The position numbers and the translations under genes were made by a program. A stretch of DNA of 64,000 nucleotides from Rhabdothermincola salaria (GTDB lineage: Bacteria; Actinomycetota; Acidimicrobiia; Acidimicrobiales; Acidimicrobilacustridaceae): assembly GCF_021246445.1 (NCBI RefSeq), contig NZ_JAJQXW010000001.1:62001-126000 (forward strand). The letters are read 5' to 3'. How positions within the stretch are numbered: position 1 is the stretch's first letter; every line of letters begins with the position of its first letter. The notes under the pieces were generated by a model that worked only from the letters and a program-made list of their open reading frames with translations, made no database searches and was not told where the DNA came from. This document shows positions 50,131-59,890 of the stretch, in pieces.

Positions 50131-50514
50131 TCAGGCGCCCCCGGCCACCTGGTCGAGGGCGGCCTGCAGCTTGGCGCGTGCGTCGGCGGCGACCTCGGTG
50201 AAACCGGGATCGTCCATCAGCTCGCTGGGGTCGACGGCGTCGACACGGGTTCCGCCGTCGACCGCGGCGAGGGTGACGTTGCACGGCAGGAGCAGGGCCA
50301 CGGACGGATCGAGCTCGAGGGCCCGGTGGGCCAGGTGGGGGTTGCACGCCCCGAGGATCTTGAGGGGTGCCCGGTCGACGTCGATCTTGGCCTTGAGCAC
50401 TCCGGCCACGTCGATCTCGGTGAGGACCCCGAAGCCGTTCTGGGCCAGGGCCTCCTTCACACGAGCCTCGGTCTCGGCCATGTCGGTGGGCACGGTCACG
50501 GTGATGGCGTTCAT
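50131..50514 (-). CDS. DUF302 family protein
   Basis: A 127-residue DUF302 protein: MAETEARVKEALAQNGFGVLTEIDV, LGACNPHLAHRALELDPSVALLLPCNVTL with the conserved Cys residues, then VDAVDPSELM. DUF302 proteins are often found near sulfur-handling genes (rhodaneses, persulfide regulators, thiosulfate oxidation); the molecular function is not settled. An ATACCC-N4-GGGTAT palindrome lies 28-43 bp upstream of its ATG, the same type as before the rhodanese gene, hinting at common control. It follows the molybdopterin gene on the same strand after 58 bp. Confidence 0.9.
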   Translation of the reverse strand: MNAITVTVPTDMAETEARVKEALAQNGFGVLTEIDVAGVLKAKIDVDRAPLKILGACNPHLAHRALELDPSVALLLPCNVTLAAVDGGTRVDAVDPSELMDDPGFTEVAADARAKLQAALDQVAGGA

Positions 50515-50541
50515 CGGGCATCCTCCTCGATCCGTTCCAGC

Positions 50542-50557
50542 ATACCCTCCCGGGTAT
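50542..50557. promoter_or_regulatory. Palindromic operator (CsoR/CstR-like) before the DUF302 gene
   Basis: ataccc-tccc-gggtat has the same 6+4+6 layout as the site at 41128-41145. On the minus strand the proximal half lies in a possible -10 box (tatgct, 50539-50544). It sits in the 58-bp gap before DUF302. Confidence 0.6.
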
Positions 50558-50572
50558 TTGTCACGGGGTGGG

Positions 50573-52882
50573 TCACGCCGGGGCCACCGAGACAGGGATG
50601 GCGTTGAGCACGGCGTTCCCCGAGAGCGGATCGAGCTGCTCGCCGTCGGTGAGCAGGTTGCTGTTGACCCCGGGGCGCCGGCCCGCCACCTCGGCGGACG
50701 TGCCCGGCAGGTCGTGCCCCCAACCGTGGGGGAGGCTCACCACGCCCGGGAGCAGCGCATCGGTGACCTCCACGGCCGCCGTGAGCCGGCCCACCCGTGA
50801 GCTCACCGTGGCCGTGCCCCCGTCGGCCAGGCCGAGACGGTCGGCGTCGTCGGGGTGGACCTGCAGCGTGCAACGGAAGCGGCCCTTCACCAGGACCTCC
50901 ACGTTGTGCATCCACGAGTTGTTGGAGCGCAGATGACGCCGCCCGACGAGCAGCAGCGATCCGTCGTCGGCTCGTCCGGCACCCGCTTCCAGGTCGGCCG
51001 CGAGCCGCTGCAGGTCGGCGAGCACCGGCTCGGGCGCCAGCTCGACGCGGCCCGACGGGGTGCGCAGGGCCGCCGGGAGGCGGGAGGTGAGCGCACCGAG
51101 GTCGACTCCGTGGGGGTTGGCCTCGAGCACGTCGAGCGACAGGCCATCCGGGACCTCCCCGAACCAGTCGCCCCGATCGCCGGTGCGGATCATGACGTCG
51201 ACGACCTGGTCGACCGCCGAACGTCCCTCGGGCGCGGCGACGGTGCGCCTGAGCTCCTCGACCGTGCGATCGGCCACGGGAGAGCCGGGCCGGTCGATGG
51301 CGGCCTGGAGGGCGCCGGTGATGAGCAGGTCGTCGATGACGCCAGGGTCGTCGCCGGCCTCCGGCCCGGTGGCGATGAGCGCCAGTCGGGCGAGGATCTC
51401 GTGCTCCTGGGGGGCCTCGGTGGCGAACAGGGGCGGAGACCACTCGGCGTAGTTGCGCACCGCCATGGCGTAGAAGGCCAGGTGGTACTCGCTGCGCTCG
51501 AGCGCCGACGGCGGGGGCAGGATCACGTGGGCGTGGCGCGTCGTCTCGTTGCGGTAGGGGTCGACGCTGACCATGAACTCGAGCTCGCCCAGGGCGGCGT
51601 CGAGGCGAGCGGCGTCGGGTGTCGACAGCACCGGGTTGCCGGCCACGGTGACCATGGCGCGGACCTGGCCCTCGCCGGGGGTGAGGATCTCCTCGGCCAG
51701 CGTGGCCACCGGGAGCTCCCCGCGCACCTCGGGGTGGCCCCGCACCCGGCTGTGGCGGCGACCGACGGCGAACCCCCGGCCGGGGCCGGCGGTCCGCTCG
51801 GCGGTGTGGGCCGGCAGCGAGAACATGGCGCCGCCGGCGCGATCGAGGTTCCCGGTGACGACGTTGAGCACGTCCACCGCCCACGCGGCGATGGTGCCGA
51901 AGCGCACCGTGTGGGTGCCGACGCGCCCGTACACGGCGGCGGTGGGCGACTCGGCGACCTCGCGGGCCATGCGGCGGATCGTGTCGACCGAGACGCCCGT
52001 GCGGGGCGCCACCACCTCGGGGGTGAAGCGCTCGATCGCGGCGCGGAGCTCGTCGACCCCGACCACGTGCTCACCCAGGCGGCCGAGGTCGACGCGGTCC
52101 TCGGCGAACAGCACCTGCACCATGGCCACCAGCAGGTGGGCGTCGGTGCCCGGCCGGATGGGCACCCACTCGTCGGCGTGCTCGGCCGTGGCCGTGCGGC
52201 GTGGGTCGACGACGACGACCTTGCCGCCACGTTCGCGGATCGCTTCGAGGCGGCCCGGGAAGTCGGGGGCGGTGCACAGGCTCCCGTTGCTCTCGTAGGG
52301 GTTGGCTCCCAGGATCAGGAGGTGGTCGGTGCGGTCGAGGTCCGGCACGGCGATGAGGAGGGGGTCGCCGAAGAGGTAGCCGCTCGACACGTGCTTGGGC
52401 ATCTGGTCGACGGTGGAGGCCGAGTAGACGTTGGTGGTGCCGAGGGCCTTCACCAGCGGGCGGTTGTACACGGTGGCGCCGAGCGAGTGGATGCTGGGGT
52501 TGCCGAGGTAGACGGCCACGGCGTCGCGCCCGTGGCGCTCCATCACCCCCTGGAGGCCCTCCGCCACCACCCGGAAGGCCTCCTCCCACGAGACCTCCTG
52601 CCACGTGGCGGTGGCCGGGTCGTCGCCGTGGCGCACCACCGGGTGGCGGAGCCGGTCGGGGTCGGTGTGGAGGCGTTGGAGAGCCGATCCCTTCGGGCAG
52701 ATGAAGCCGTTGGAGAAGGTGTTGGCCCGGTCGCCGCGGATGCGCACCACCTGGCCCTCGCGCACGGTGAGCTCGAGCCCACAGGTCGCCTCGCACAACG
52801 GGCAGGTGCGGTGGTGCACCGAGGTCGACGCGGTCGCGTCGCCGGCCTCGGCCCCGCCGTCGGTCGTCGCATCGATCGTCAT
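50573..52882 (-). CDS. Molybdopterin oxidoreductase (formate dehydrogenase/nitrate reductase-like)
   Basis: A 769-residue enzyme of the DMSO reductase superfamily. The N-terminal 4Fe-4S site is CPLCEATCGLEL plus the fourth Cys in GFICPKGSALQ. LILGANPYESNGS and VVVVDPRRTATAEHADEW are molybdopterin-guanine-dinucleotide contacts; the C-terminal binding domain begins near 630 (LLLVGRRHLRSNNSWMHN). No twin-arginine signal is present, so it is cytoplasmic. No dedicated electron-transfer subunit lies nearby. Substrate unknown. GGAGG precedes the ATG at 52880-52882. It is divergent from the GNAT fusion gene. Confidence 0.92.
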   Translation of the reverse strand: MTIDATTDGGAEAGDATASTSVHHRTCPLCEATCGLELTVREGQVVRIRGDRANTFSNGFICPKGSALQRLHTDPDRLRHPVVRHGDDPATATWQEVSWEEAFRVVAEGLQGVMERHGRDAVAVYLGNPSIHSLGATVYNRPLVKALGTTNVYSASTVDQMPKHVSSGYLFGDPLLIAVPDLDRTDHLLILGANPYESNGSLCTAPDFPGRLEAIRERGGKVVVVDPRRTATAEHADEWVPIRPGTDAHLLVAMVQVLFAEDRVDLGRLGEHVVGVDELRAAIERFTPEVVAPRTGVSVDTIRRMAREVAESPTAAVYGRVGTHTVRFGTIAAWAVDVLNVVTGNLDRAGGAMFSLPAHTAERTAGPGRGFAVGRRHSRVRGHPEVRGELPVATLAEEILTPGEGQVRAMVTVAGNPVLSTPDAARLDAALGELEFMVSVDPYRNETTRHAHVILPPPSALERSEYHLAFYAMAVRNYAEWSPPLFATEAPQEHEILARLALIATGPEAGDDPGVIDDLLITGALQAAIDRPGSPVADRTVEELRRTVAAPEGRSAVDQVVDVMIRTGDRGDWFGEVPDGLSLDVLEANPHGVDLGALTSRLPAALRTPSGRVELAPEPVLADLQRLAADLEAGAGRADDGSLLLVGRRHLRSNNSWMHNVEVLVKGRFRCTLQVHPDDADRLGLADGGTATVSSRVGRLTAAVEVTDALLPGVVSLPHGWGHDLPGTSAEVAGRRPGVNSNLLTDGEQLDPLSGNAVLNAIPVSVAPA

Positions 52883-52948
52883 GGTGTGTCCTCCCCCCTG
52901 CAGACAGTACGCCCGCCTCGCCGCCGCAGCCCCGCGTAACCTGCGGGC

Positions 52949-55696
52949 ATGGCGGACCCCCCTGACGCCCCAGCCACCGAGGCCGCCACGTCGGACGCCC
53001 CGGTGGAGGTCCCCGCCAACTATCCCGCCCACTGGGAGTTCGACGCCGTGCTCAGCGACGGCGGCACCGTCCACGTGCGGCCCGTACGACCCGACGACGC
53101 CGCTCGTATCGAGGCCTTTCACGGCCGCCAGTCGCGGGAGTCGATCTACTTCCGGTACTTCAGCCCCATGCCCCGACTCGGCGCCCGGGAGCTGGCCCGG
53201 GTGGTCAACGTCGACTACGTCTCGCGGCTGGCCCTCGTCGCCCTCCTGGGCGACGAGATCGTCGGTGTGGCCAGCTACGACACCTGGCACGACCGCAACG
53301 AGGCCGAGGTGGCCTTCATCGTCGACGACGCCCACCACGGGCGGGGCCTGGCCACCGTGCTGCTCGAGTACCTCTTGGTGGCGGCGCGGGAGAACGGCTT
53401 CGACGGCCTCACCGCCCAGGTCCTGCCCAGCAACCGCAAGATGCTGGGCGTCTTCCACCAGGTCGGGTTCCAGGTGTCGAGCGCCTTCGACGAGGGCGTC
53501 GTCGAGGTCCACCTCGGCCTCGAGCCCACCGACCGGTCACGTGACCTCATCGCCCAGCGCGAGCAGCGAGCCGAGGCGGCGTCGGTGGCCCGGCTGCTGT
53601 CGCCGAGGTCGATCGCGGTGATCGGCGCCGGCCGCGAGCGGGGCGGCATCGGCCACGAGGTCTTCCGTTCGCTGCTCGGGGGCGGGTTCGAAGGGCCCGT
53701 CTACCCGGTCAACCCGGCCGGCGGCCACGTGGCCAGCGTGCGGGCCCACGCGTCGATCCTCGACGTGCCCGACGAGGTCGACCTGGCCATCGTGGCCGTC
53801 CCCGCCGCCAACGTCCTCGAGGTGGTCGACGAGTGCGGGGCCAAGCGGGTGGAGGGCCTGCTCATCATCAGCGCCGGGTTCGACCAGCTCCCCGACGGCA
53901 CCGAACGCCGGATCGTCGAGCGGGCCCGCTCGGTGGGCATGCGGGTGATCGGCCCGGAGTCGATGGGGGCGCTCAACACCGACGGCGCGGTCTCGCTGTT
54001 CGGCACCTTCGCCGACGTGTCGGTCCGCGCCGGGCGCGTCGGCTTCCTCACCCAGTCCGGCACCCTGGGCATCGCCGCCCTGGAGCACGCCCACCGACTG
54101 GGCGTGGGGATCTCGGCGTTCGTGGACGTGGGCGCCAAGCTCGACGTCTCGGGCAACGACCTGTTGCAGTACTGGGCGGCCGACGACCGCACCGCGGTGG
54201 TGGCGTTGTTCCTCGAGTCGTTCGGCAATCCGCGCAAGTTCACCCGCATCGCCCGCAGCGTGGCCCGCAGCAAGCCGATCGTGGCGGTCAAGAGCGGGCT
54301 CACCCGGCCGCCCCGGTTCTCCGGTGGACCCGAAGGGCTCTCGGCGGCGTGGCCGACCGACGCCACGGTGGCCGCGCTGTTGGCCCAGAGCGGCGTGATC
54401 CGAGTCGACACGGCCGGCGAGCTGTTCGACGTCGCTCGCGTCCTCGAACGTCAGCCCGTTCCCGCCGGCCGTCGGGTGGCGGTCGTGTCCAACGCCCGAG
54501 GGGCGTCGGTCCTGGCCGCCGACGCCTGCATCGGCGCCGGGCTGGCCACGCCGGAGCTGGCACCGGCGACCTTCTCGGCCTTGGAGGGCGTGGTGCCCGC
54601 CGGAGCTCGTCTGGCCAACCCGCTCGAGCTCACCTGGGAAGCGGGACCCGAGGCCTACGAGGCGGCCGTCGGAGCCGTCGTCGCCGACCCCGGCGTCGAC
54701 GCCGTCATCGTGGTCTACGCGCCGCCGGTGCGCCCGGAGCGCCACGACGTGGCCCGGGCGGTGGCCCAGGCCGCGGCCGGTTCGGGCAAGCCGGTGGTGG
54801 CCACGTTCCTCGGCACCGATCCCGGCACCGACCTCGACGGCGGAGAGGTCCTGCCGCTGTTCCGGTTCCCGAGCGAAGCGGCCCAGGTGCTGGGCCGCAT
54901 CGCCGGCTACGGCGAGTGGTTGGCCCGACCCGTCGGAAACCTGCCCGAGCCCGACGAGCTGGGCCTGCACATCGGCACGGTCCGCCAGATGGTGGCCGAG
55001 GCCCTCGACGGACGCCCGGAGGGACGGTGGTTGCAGCACGACGAGGCCTCGGCGCTGCTCGCCGCCGCCGGCATCGAGGTGTGCGCCACCGAGGTGGTCC
55101 ACGACGCCGACGGCGCCGTGGCCGCGGCCGAGCGCCTGGGCTACCCGTTGGTGGTCAAGGCCACCGACGTCGGTCGCTACCACCGGGGCGAGGCCAGCGG
55201 GGTGGCTCTCGACCTGCGGGACCCCGAGGCGGTCCGCGCCGTGTACGAACGCATGCGGGCGTCGCTCGGTGCCGCCATGGAACCGGCGCTCGTGCAGCAG
55301 ATGGCCGGCCCCGGGGCCGACGTGTTGGTGGTGGGCCACCAGCACCCGTCGTTCGGGGCGGTGCTCTCGATCGGCCTCGGCGGCTCGGTGGCCTTCGCCA
55401 CCAGCGACCTGCCGGTGCGGGTCCTGCCCCTCTCGGACACCGATGCCACCGCTCTCGTCGACGCGTCACCCGTACGTGGGGTGCTCGCCGGTGAGGGCGC
55501 CGACGGCGCGGCCCGCGGGGCCATGGAGCACTTCCTCGTGCGCCTGGCGGCCCTCATGGAGCACGTGCCCGAGATCAGCGACGTGATGTTGAACCCGGTC
55601 ATCGTCGGCGACGGCGGGGCCGCCGTCACCGATGCCTGGATCCGCCTGGCCCCGTATCGGGTCGACGCGCTCCAGGACGTCCGCCGTCTGAGCTGA
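52949..55696 (+). CDS. GNAT domain fused to NDP-forming acyl-CoA synthetase-like domains (Pat-type lysine acetyltransferase)
   Basis: A 915-residue protein. Residues about 38-200 are a GNAT acetyltransferase (VHVRPVRPDDAARIEAFH; VAFIVDDAHHGRGLATVLLEYL, the acetyl-CoA loop). Then a CoA-binding domain (SPRSIAVIGAGRERGGIG), a ligase domain (VGFLTQSGTLGIAALEHAHRLG) and an ATP-grasp part (VVKATDVGRYHRGEASGVAL). The phosphohistidine motif S-H-T-G expected after KPIVAVKSG is missing, so ligase activity is unlikely. In actinobacteria such proteins acetylate and turn off acyl-CoA ligases, which are plentiful here. ATG at 52949. Confidence 0.88.
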   Translation: MADPPDAPATEAATSDAPVEVPANYPAHWEFDAVLSDGGTVHVRPVRPDDAARIEAFHGRQSRESIYFRYFSPMPRLGARELARVVNVDYVSRLALVALLGDEIVGVASYDTWHDRNEAEVAFIVDDAHHGRGLATVLLEYLLVAARENGFDGLTAQVLPSNRKMLGVFHQVGFQVSSAFDEGVVEVHLGLEPTDRSRDLIAQREQRAEAASVARLLSPRSIAVIGAGRERGGIGHEVFRSLLGGGFEGPVYPVNPAGGHVASVRAHASILDVPDEVDLAIVAVPAANVLEVVDECGAKRVEGLLIISAGFDQLPDGTERRIVERARSVGMRVIGPESMGALNTDGAVSLFGTFADVSVRAGRVGFLTQSGTLGIAALEHAHRLGVGISAFVDVGAKLDVSGNDLLQYWAADDRTAVVALFLESFGNPRKFTRIARSVARSKPIVAVKSGLTRPPRFSGGPEGLSAAWPTDATVAALLAQSGVIRVDTAGELFDVARVLERQPVPAGRRVAVVSNARGASVLAADACIGAGLATPELAPATFSALEGVVPAGARLANPLELTWEAGPEAYEAAVGAVVADPGVDAVIVVYAPPVRPERHDVARAVAQAAAGSGKPVVATFLGTDPGTDLDGGEVLPLFRFPSEAAQVLGRIAGYGEWLARPVGNLPEPDELGLHIGTVRQMVAEALDGRPEGRWLQHDEASALLAAAGIEVCATEVVHDADGAVAAAERLGYPLVVKATDVGRYHRGEASGVALDLRDPEAVRAVYERMRASLGAAMEPALVQQMAGPGADVLVVGHQHPSFGAVLSIGLGGSVAFATSDLPVRVLPLSDTDATALVDASPVRGVLAGEGADGAARGAMEHFLVRLAALMEHVPEISDVMLNPVIVGDGGAAVTDAWIRLAPYRVDALQDVRRLS

Positions 55697-55740
55697 GTGC
55701 TTCGCGGTGCCCCGGTTGCTGCGCCTGCGGCAGCCGGTGA

Positions 55741-55890
55741 GGTGGCGGGGCTGGAGCGCCAGCGACGCCGGCAGACCGCTGTGCTCCGCGCCGCCATCGG
55801 TGGGGTGGGGCTGGGTCCCCAGTGGGGTGGTGTCAGGTGGCGGGGCTGGAGCGCCAGCGACCCCGCCACACCGCGGCGCTCCGCGCCGCC
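55741..55890. repeat. Two 55-bp direct repeats between convergent genes
   Basis: Copy A is 55741-55795 and copy B 55836-55890; they differ at five positions, and the first 26 bases are identical. Each contains a small palindrome (gctgg-agcg-ccagc), and copy B also pairs ggcgggg with ccccgcc. A similar 13-base piece (ggagcgccagcga) occurs near 14126. They fill the gap between the GNAT fusion and the acyl-CoA dehydrogenase and could act as terminators on both strands. Confidence 0.75.
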
Positions 55891-55903
55891 AACAGCAGGG
55901 CCA

Positions 55904-57040
55904 TCAGCGCGGTAGCCCGAGGATGCGCTCGGCGACGATGTTGCGCAGGATCTGGGTGGTGCCGCCCATGATGGTGTAGGCGGGGGCGTAGCAGGCGTTG
56001 CGGGAGATGCGGTTCCAGAGCATGGTCTCGGCGCCGGCGACGCGGGCGCAGAAGTCGGCCACGGCCACCTCGAACTCGGTGCCGATGGTCTTGGTGGCGG
56101 CCGAGAAGCCCTTGGGCGCCTGACCCAGCATCTCGCGGAGCACGAGGTGGCGCCCGATGCGGTAGGTCGACTCGATGCGGGCCACGTCCTGGCGGACCCG
56201 GGGGTCGGAGATGTCGGCCATGGGCAGCACGAGGTCGTAGAGCGCTCGGTTCGACACGAAGCGGTCGATGCCGCCCCGCTCGTGCTCCATCTGGCGCATG
56301 ACCTGGCGGAAGCTGTCGTTCTCGACGCCCACGAGGTTCTCGACCGGCACCCGGACCTCGTCGTAGCGCACCTCGCAGAAGTGGGCGTTGCCGGTGACGT
56401 CGACGATGGGGCGGACCTCCACTCCCGGGGAGTGCAGGTCGACCAGGAACTCCGAGAGCCCCCGGTGCGGTGGCGCATCGGGGTCGGTGCGGGCGATCAG
56501 GTAGCACCAGTCGGCCTCGGCGGCTCCGCTGGTCCACACCTTGGCGCCGCTGATCACCCAGTGGTCGCCGTCGCGCACCGCTCGGGTGGAGATCGACGCC
56601 ACGTCGGAGCCGGCGTCGGGTTCGCTCATGCCGATGCTCCACGCCGAGCGGCCGGCGATCATCTCGGGGAGGAACCGCCGCCGCTGCTCGGGGGTGCCGA
56701 ACTGCAACAGGGTAGGGCCGATCTGGCGGTCGGCGAACCACGACGTGGCGAGCGGGGCGCCGCCGGCGATGAGCGCTTCGTAGACGACGAAGCGCTCCAT
56801 GGTGCTACGGCCCTGGCCGCCTTCGTCGACCGGCCAGGTCATGCCGATCCAGCCTCGCTGGGCCAACTCGAGCGAGAAGGCCTTGGAGGTCCCGATCAGC
56901 CATGAGTCCTCGGGCACCCCGAAGGTGGTGCCCATGGGGTCGGGGGTGGGGTTCGGGTCGGTCCGGCCGGCCCATTCGGTGGCGAGAGCGCGGGCTTCGT
57001 CGCGCAGGTCGCGCAGCTCTTCGGGCTCGGCGAAGTCCAT
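55904..57040 (-). CDS. Acyl-CoA dehydrogenase
   Basis: A 378-residue flavoprotein of the standard-length family. GWIGMTWPVDEGGQGRS, MSEPDAGSDVASISTRAVRDG (FAD loop), and RISRNACYAPAYTIMGGTTQILRNIVAERILGLPR in pieces with MGGTTQILRN at the C-terminal active-site region. There is no clear Glu at the usual catalytic position in the G-G-T-Q segment, so the catalytic base may be elsewhere, as in mycobacterial heterotetrameric FadE pairs that split functions. A partner gene is not in the window. It is cotranscribed after citrate synthase (9-bp gap). Confidence 0.88.
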   Translation of the reverse strand: MDFAEPEELRDLRDEARALATEWAGRTDPNPTPDPMGTTFGVPEDSWLIGTSKAFSLELAQRGWIGMTWPVDEGGQGRSTMERFVVYEALIAGGAPLATSWFADRQIGPTLLQFGTPEQRRRFLPEMIAGRSAWSIGMSEPDAGSDVASISTRAVRDGDHWVISGAKVWTSGAAEADWCYLIARTDPDAPPHRGLSEFLVDLHSPGVEVRPIVDVTGNAHFCEVRYDEVRVPVENLVGVENDSFRQVMRQMEHERGGIDRFVSNRALYDLVLPMADISDPRVRQDVARIESTYRIGRHLVLREMLGQAPKGFSAATKTIGTEFEVAVADFCARVAGAETMLWNRISRNACYAPAYTIMGGTTQILRNIVAERILGLPR

Positions 57041-57049
57041 GCAGGCGGG

Positions 57050-58318
<1,269 letters not shown>

Positions 58319-58459
58319 AGCAGCTCCAAGGTCTCTGTTCGGGGGGAGGAGGTCCGGGACGCGCTGGGTCCCGCGAACGGGGCGATCCTAGTGGGCGGGG
58401 GCGGGGCGCCGTACCGTCGAGAGCCGGGCCGAGACGGTGCTCGGTGGGGGCGGTGTCGC

Positions 58460-59878
58460 CTAGAGCGGGGTGTTGTCGTGGTTGCGGGGTTGGAGGCGCT
58501 CGCGCTTGTCGGCCAGCACGTCGAGGGCGGCGGCGACCTCGCGGCGGGTCTCCCCGGGGTCGATCACGGCGTCGATGAACCCCCGCTCGGCGGCGATGTA
58601 GGGGTTGAGAAGCCGTTCCTCGTAGGCCTGCTCGAGGGCGTGGCGCTGCTCGGGCGTCTCACGGCGGTGGAGGATCTCGACGGCCCCCTTGGCGCCCATC
58701 ACCGCGATCTCGGCCATGGGCCAGGCCAGAGCGACGTCGTTGCCCATACGCTTGGAGTCCATGACGATGTAGGCCCCGCCGTAGCTCTTGCGCAGGGTGA
58801 CGTTGACCCGTGGCACGGTGGCCCGGGCGTACGCGAAGGCCATCTGGGCTCCGTGGCGGATCATGCCGCGCCACTCGAGGTCCTTGCCCGGATAGAAGCC
58901 GGGGGTGTCGACCAGGGTGATCAGCGGGATGTTGAAGGCATCGCAGAAGGCCACGAAGCGAGCTCCCTTCTGCGATCCCGGGATGTCGAGGGTGCCGGCC
59001 AGGGCGCACGGCTGGTTGGCGACGAACCCCACGGGGCGGCCGCCGATGGAGCCGAAGGCGGTGACCAGGTTCTGGGCCCAGCCGCCCCGCAGCTCGAGCA
59101 CCTCGCCGTCGTCGGCCAGCGCTCGCATGACGGTGCGCACGTCGTAGGAGCCGGTGGCGCTCTCGGGGATCACCGCGCCGGCCTCGGGCACCGCCCGGTC
59201 GGCCGGGTCGTCGGTGGCGATGGTGGGCGGGAGTTCGCCGTTGTGGGCGGGCAGGAAGTCGAGCAGCGCGGCCACTGCGGCACGGGCGGCGTCGATGTCG
59301 GCCACGACCAGGGAGGCCACCCCGCTGGAACGGGCGTGGGCGCCGGAGCCCCCGAGGGCCTCGGTGCCGATGGGGACCCCGGTGAACTGGCGCACCATGT
59401 GGGGGCCGCTCACGAAGGCGTAGGAGTCGGAGGTCATGACCACGTGGTCGACCAGGCCCAGGAGCAGCGCCGGCCCCGACACCGCCGGGCCGTTGACGAT
59501 GGCGATGGTGGGGACCTGGCCCGAGCAGGCGGTGAGGACCGACGCCGCCCGACCCCAGCCGTGCAGGGCGGCCAGGCCTTCGTCGATGGCGGCGCCGCTG
59601 GAGGCGATCTCGAGCACCAGGGGCAGGCGCTCGGCGAGCGCGGTGCGGGCGGCCACCTCGATGGTGGCGCCGTCCGCCGGCGACAGCGCGCCGGCGCGGT
59701 CGTCGCCGTCGATGGCGACGGTGATGACGGGCCGGTCGCCGCTCAGCGTCTCGACGGGGGTCACCGCGGCGCGGGCCACGCCCGGCACCTGGCTCCGCAG
59801 CGGGAGGAAGCCGGGTGGCTGGGAACGTTCGGCCCATCGGTCGGACGGGGTGGGGCGGGGGAGGGGGCTGGAGACCAT
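58460..59878 (-). CDS. Acyl-CoA carboxylase carboxyltransferase-like protein
   Basis: A 472-residue protein with the two crotonase-type halves of biotin-dependent carboxyltransferases. Carboxybiotin and acyl-CoA sites are marked by SGQVPTIAIVNGPAVSGPA in the first half and LVDTPGFYPGKDLEWRGMIRHGAQMAFAYA, RKSYGGAYIVMDSK in the second. It could carboxylate acetyl-CoA, propionyl-CoA or another CoA ester; biotin carboxylase and biotin carrier subunits are not in the window. The first 40 residues are low-complexity. The LysR gene ends 12 bp upstream of the start, so they are probably cotranscribed. Confidence 0.9.
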   Translation of the reverse strand: MVSSPLPRPTPSDRWAERSQPPGFLPLRSQVPGVARAAVTPVETLSGDRPVITVAIDGDDRAGALSPADGATIEVAARTALAERLPLVLEIASSGAAIDEGLAALHGWGRAASVLTACSGQVPTIAIVNGPAVSGPALLLGLVDHVVMTSDSYAFVSGPHMVRQFTGVPIGTEALGGSGAHARSSGVASLVVADIDAARAAVAALLDFLPAHNGELPPTIATDDPADRAVPEAGAVIPESATGSYDVRTVMRALADDGEVLELRGGWAQNLVTAFGSIGGRPVGFVANQPCALAGTLDIPGSQKGARFVAFCDAFNIPLITLVDTPGFYPGKDLEWRGMIRHGAQMAFAYARATVPRVNVTLRKSYGGAYIVMDSKRMGNDVALAWPMAEIAVMGAKGAVEILHRRETPEQRHALEQAYEERLLNPYIAAERGFIDAVIDPGETRREVAAALDVLADKRERLQPRNHDNTPL

Positions 59879-59890
59879 CGGCGGTGCGAC

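Noticed and set aside
50573-52882. Selenocysteine formate dehydrogenase
   Set aside because: No in-frame TGA is present at the molybdenum-ligand region; the frame is open throughout.
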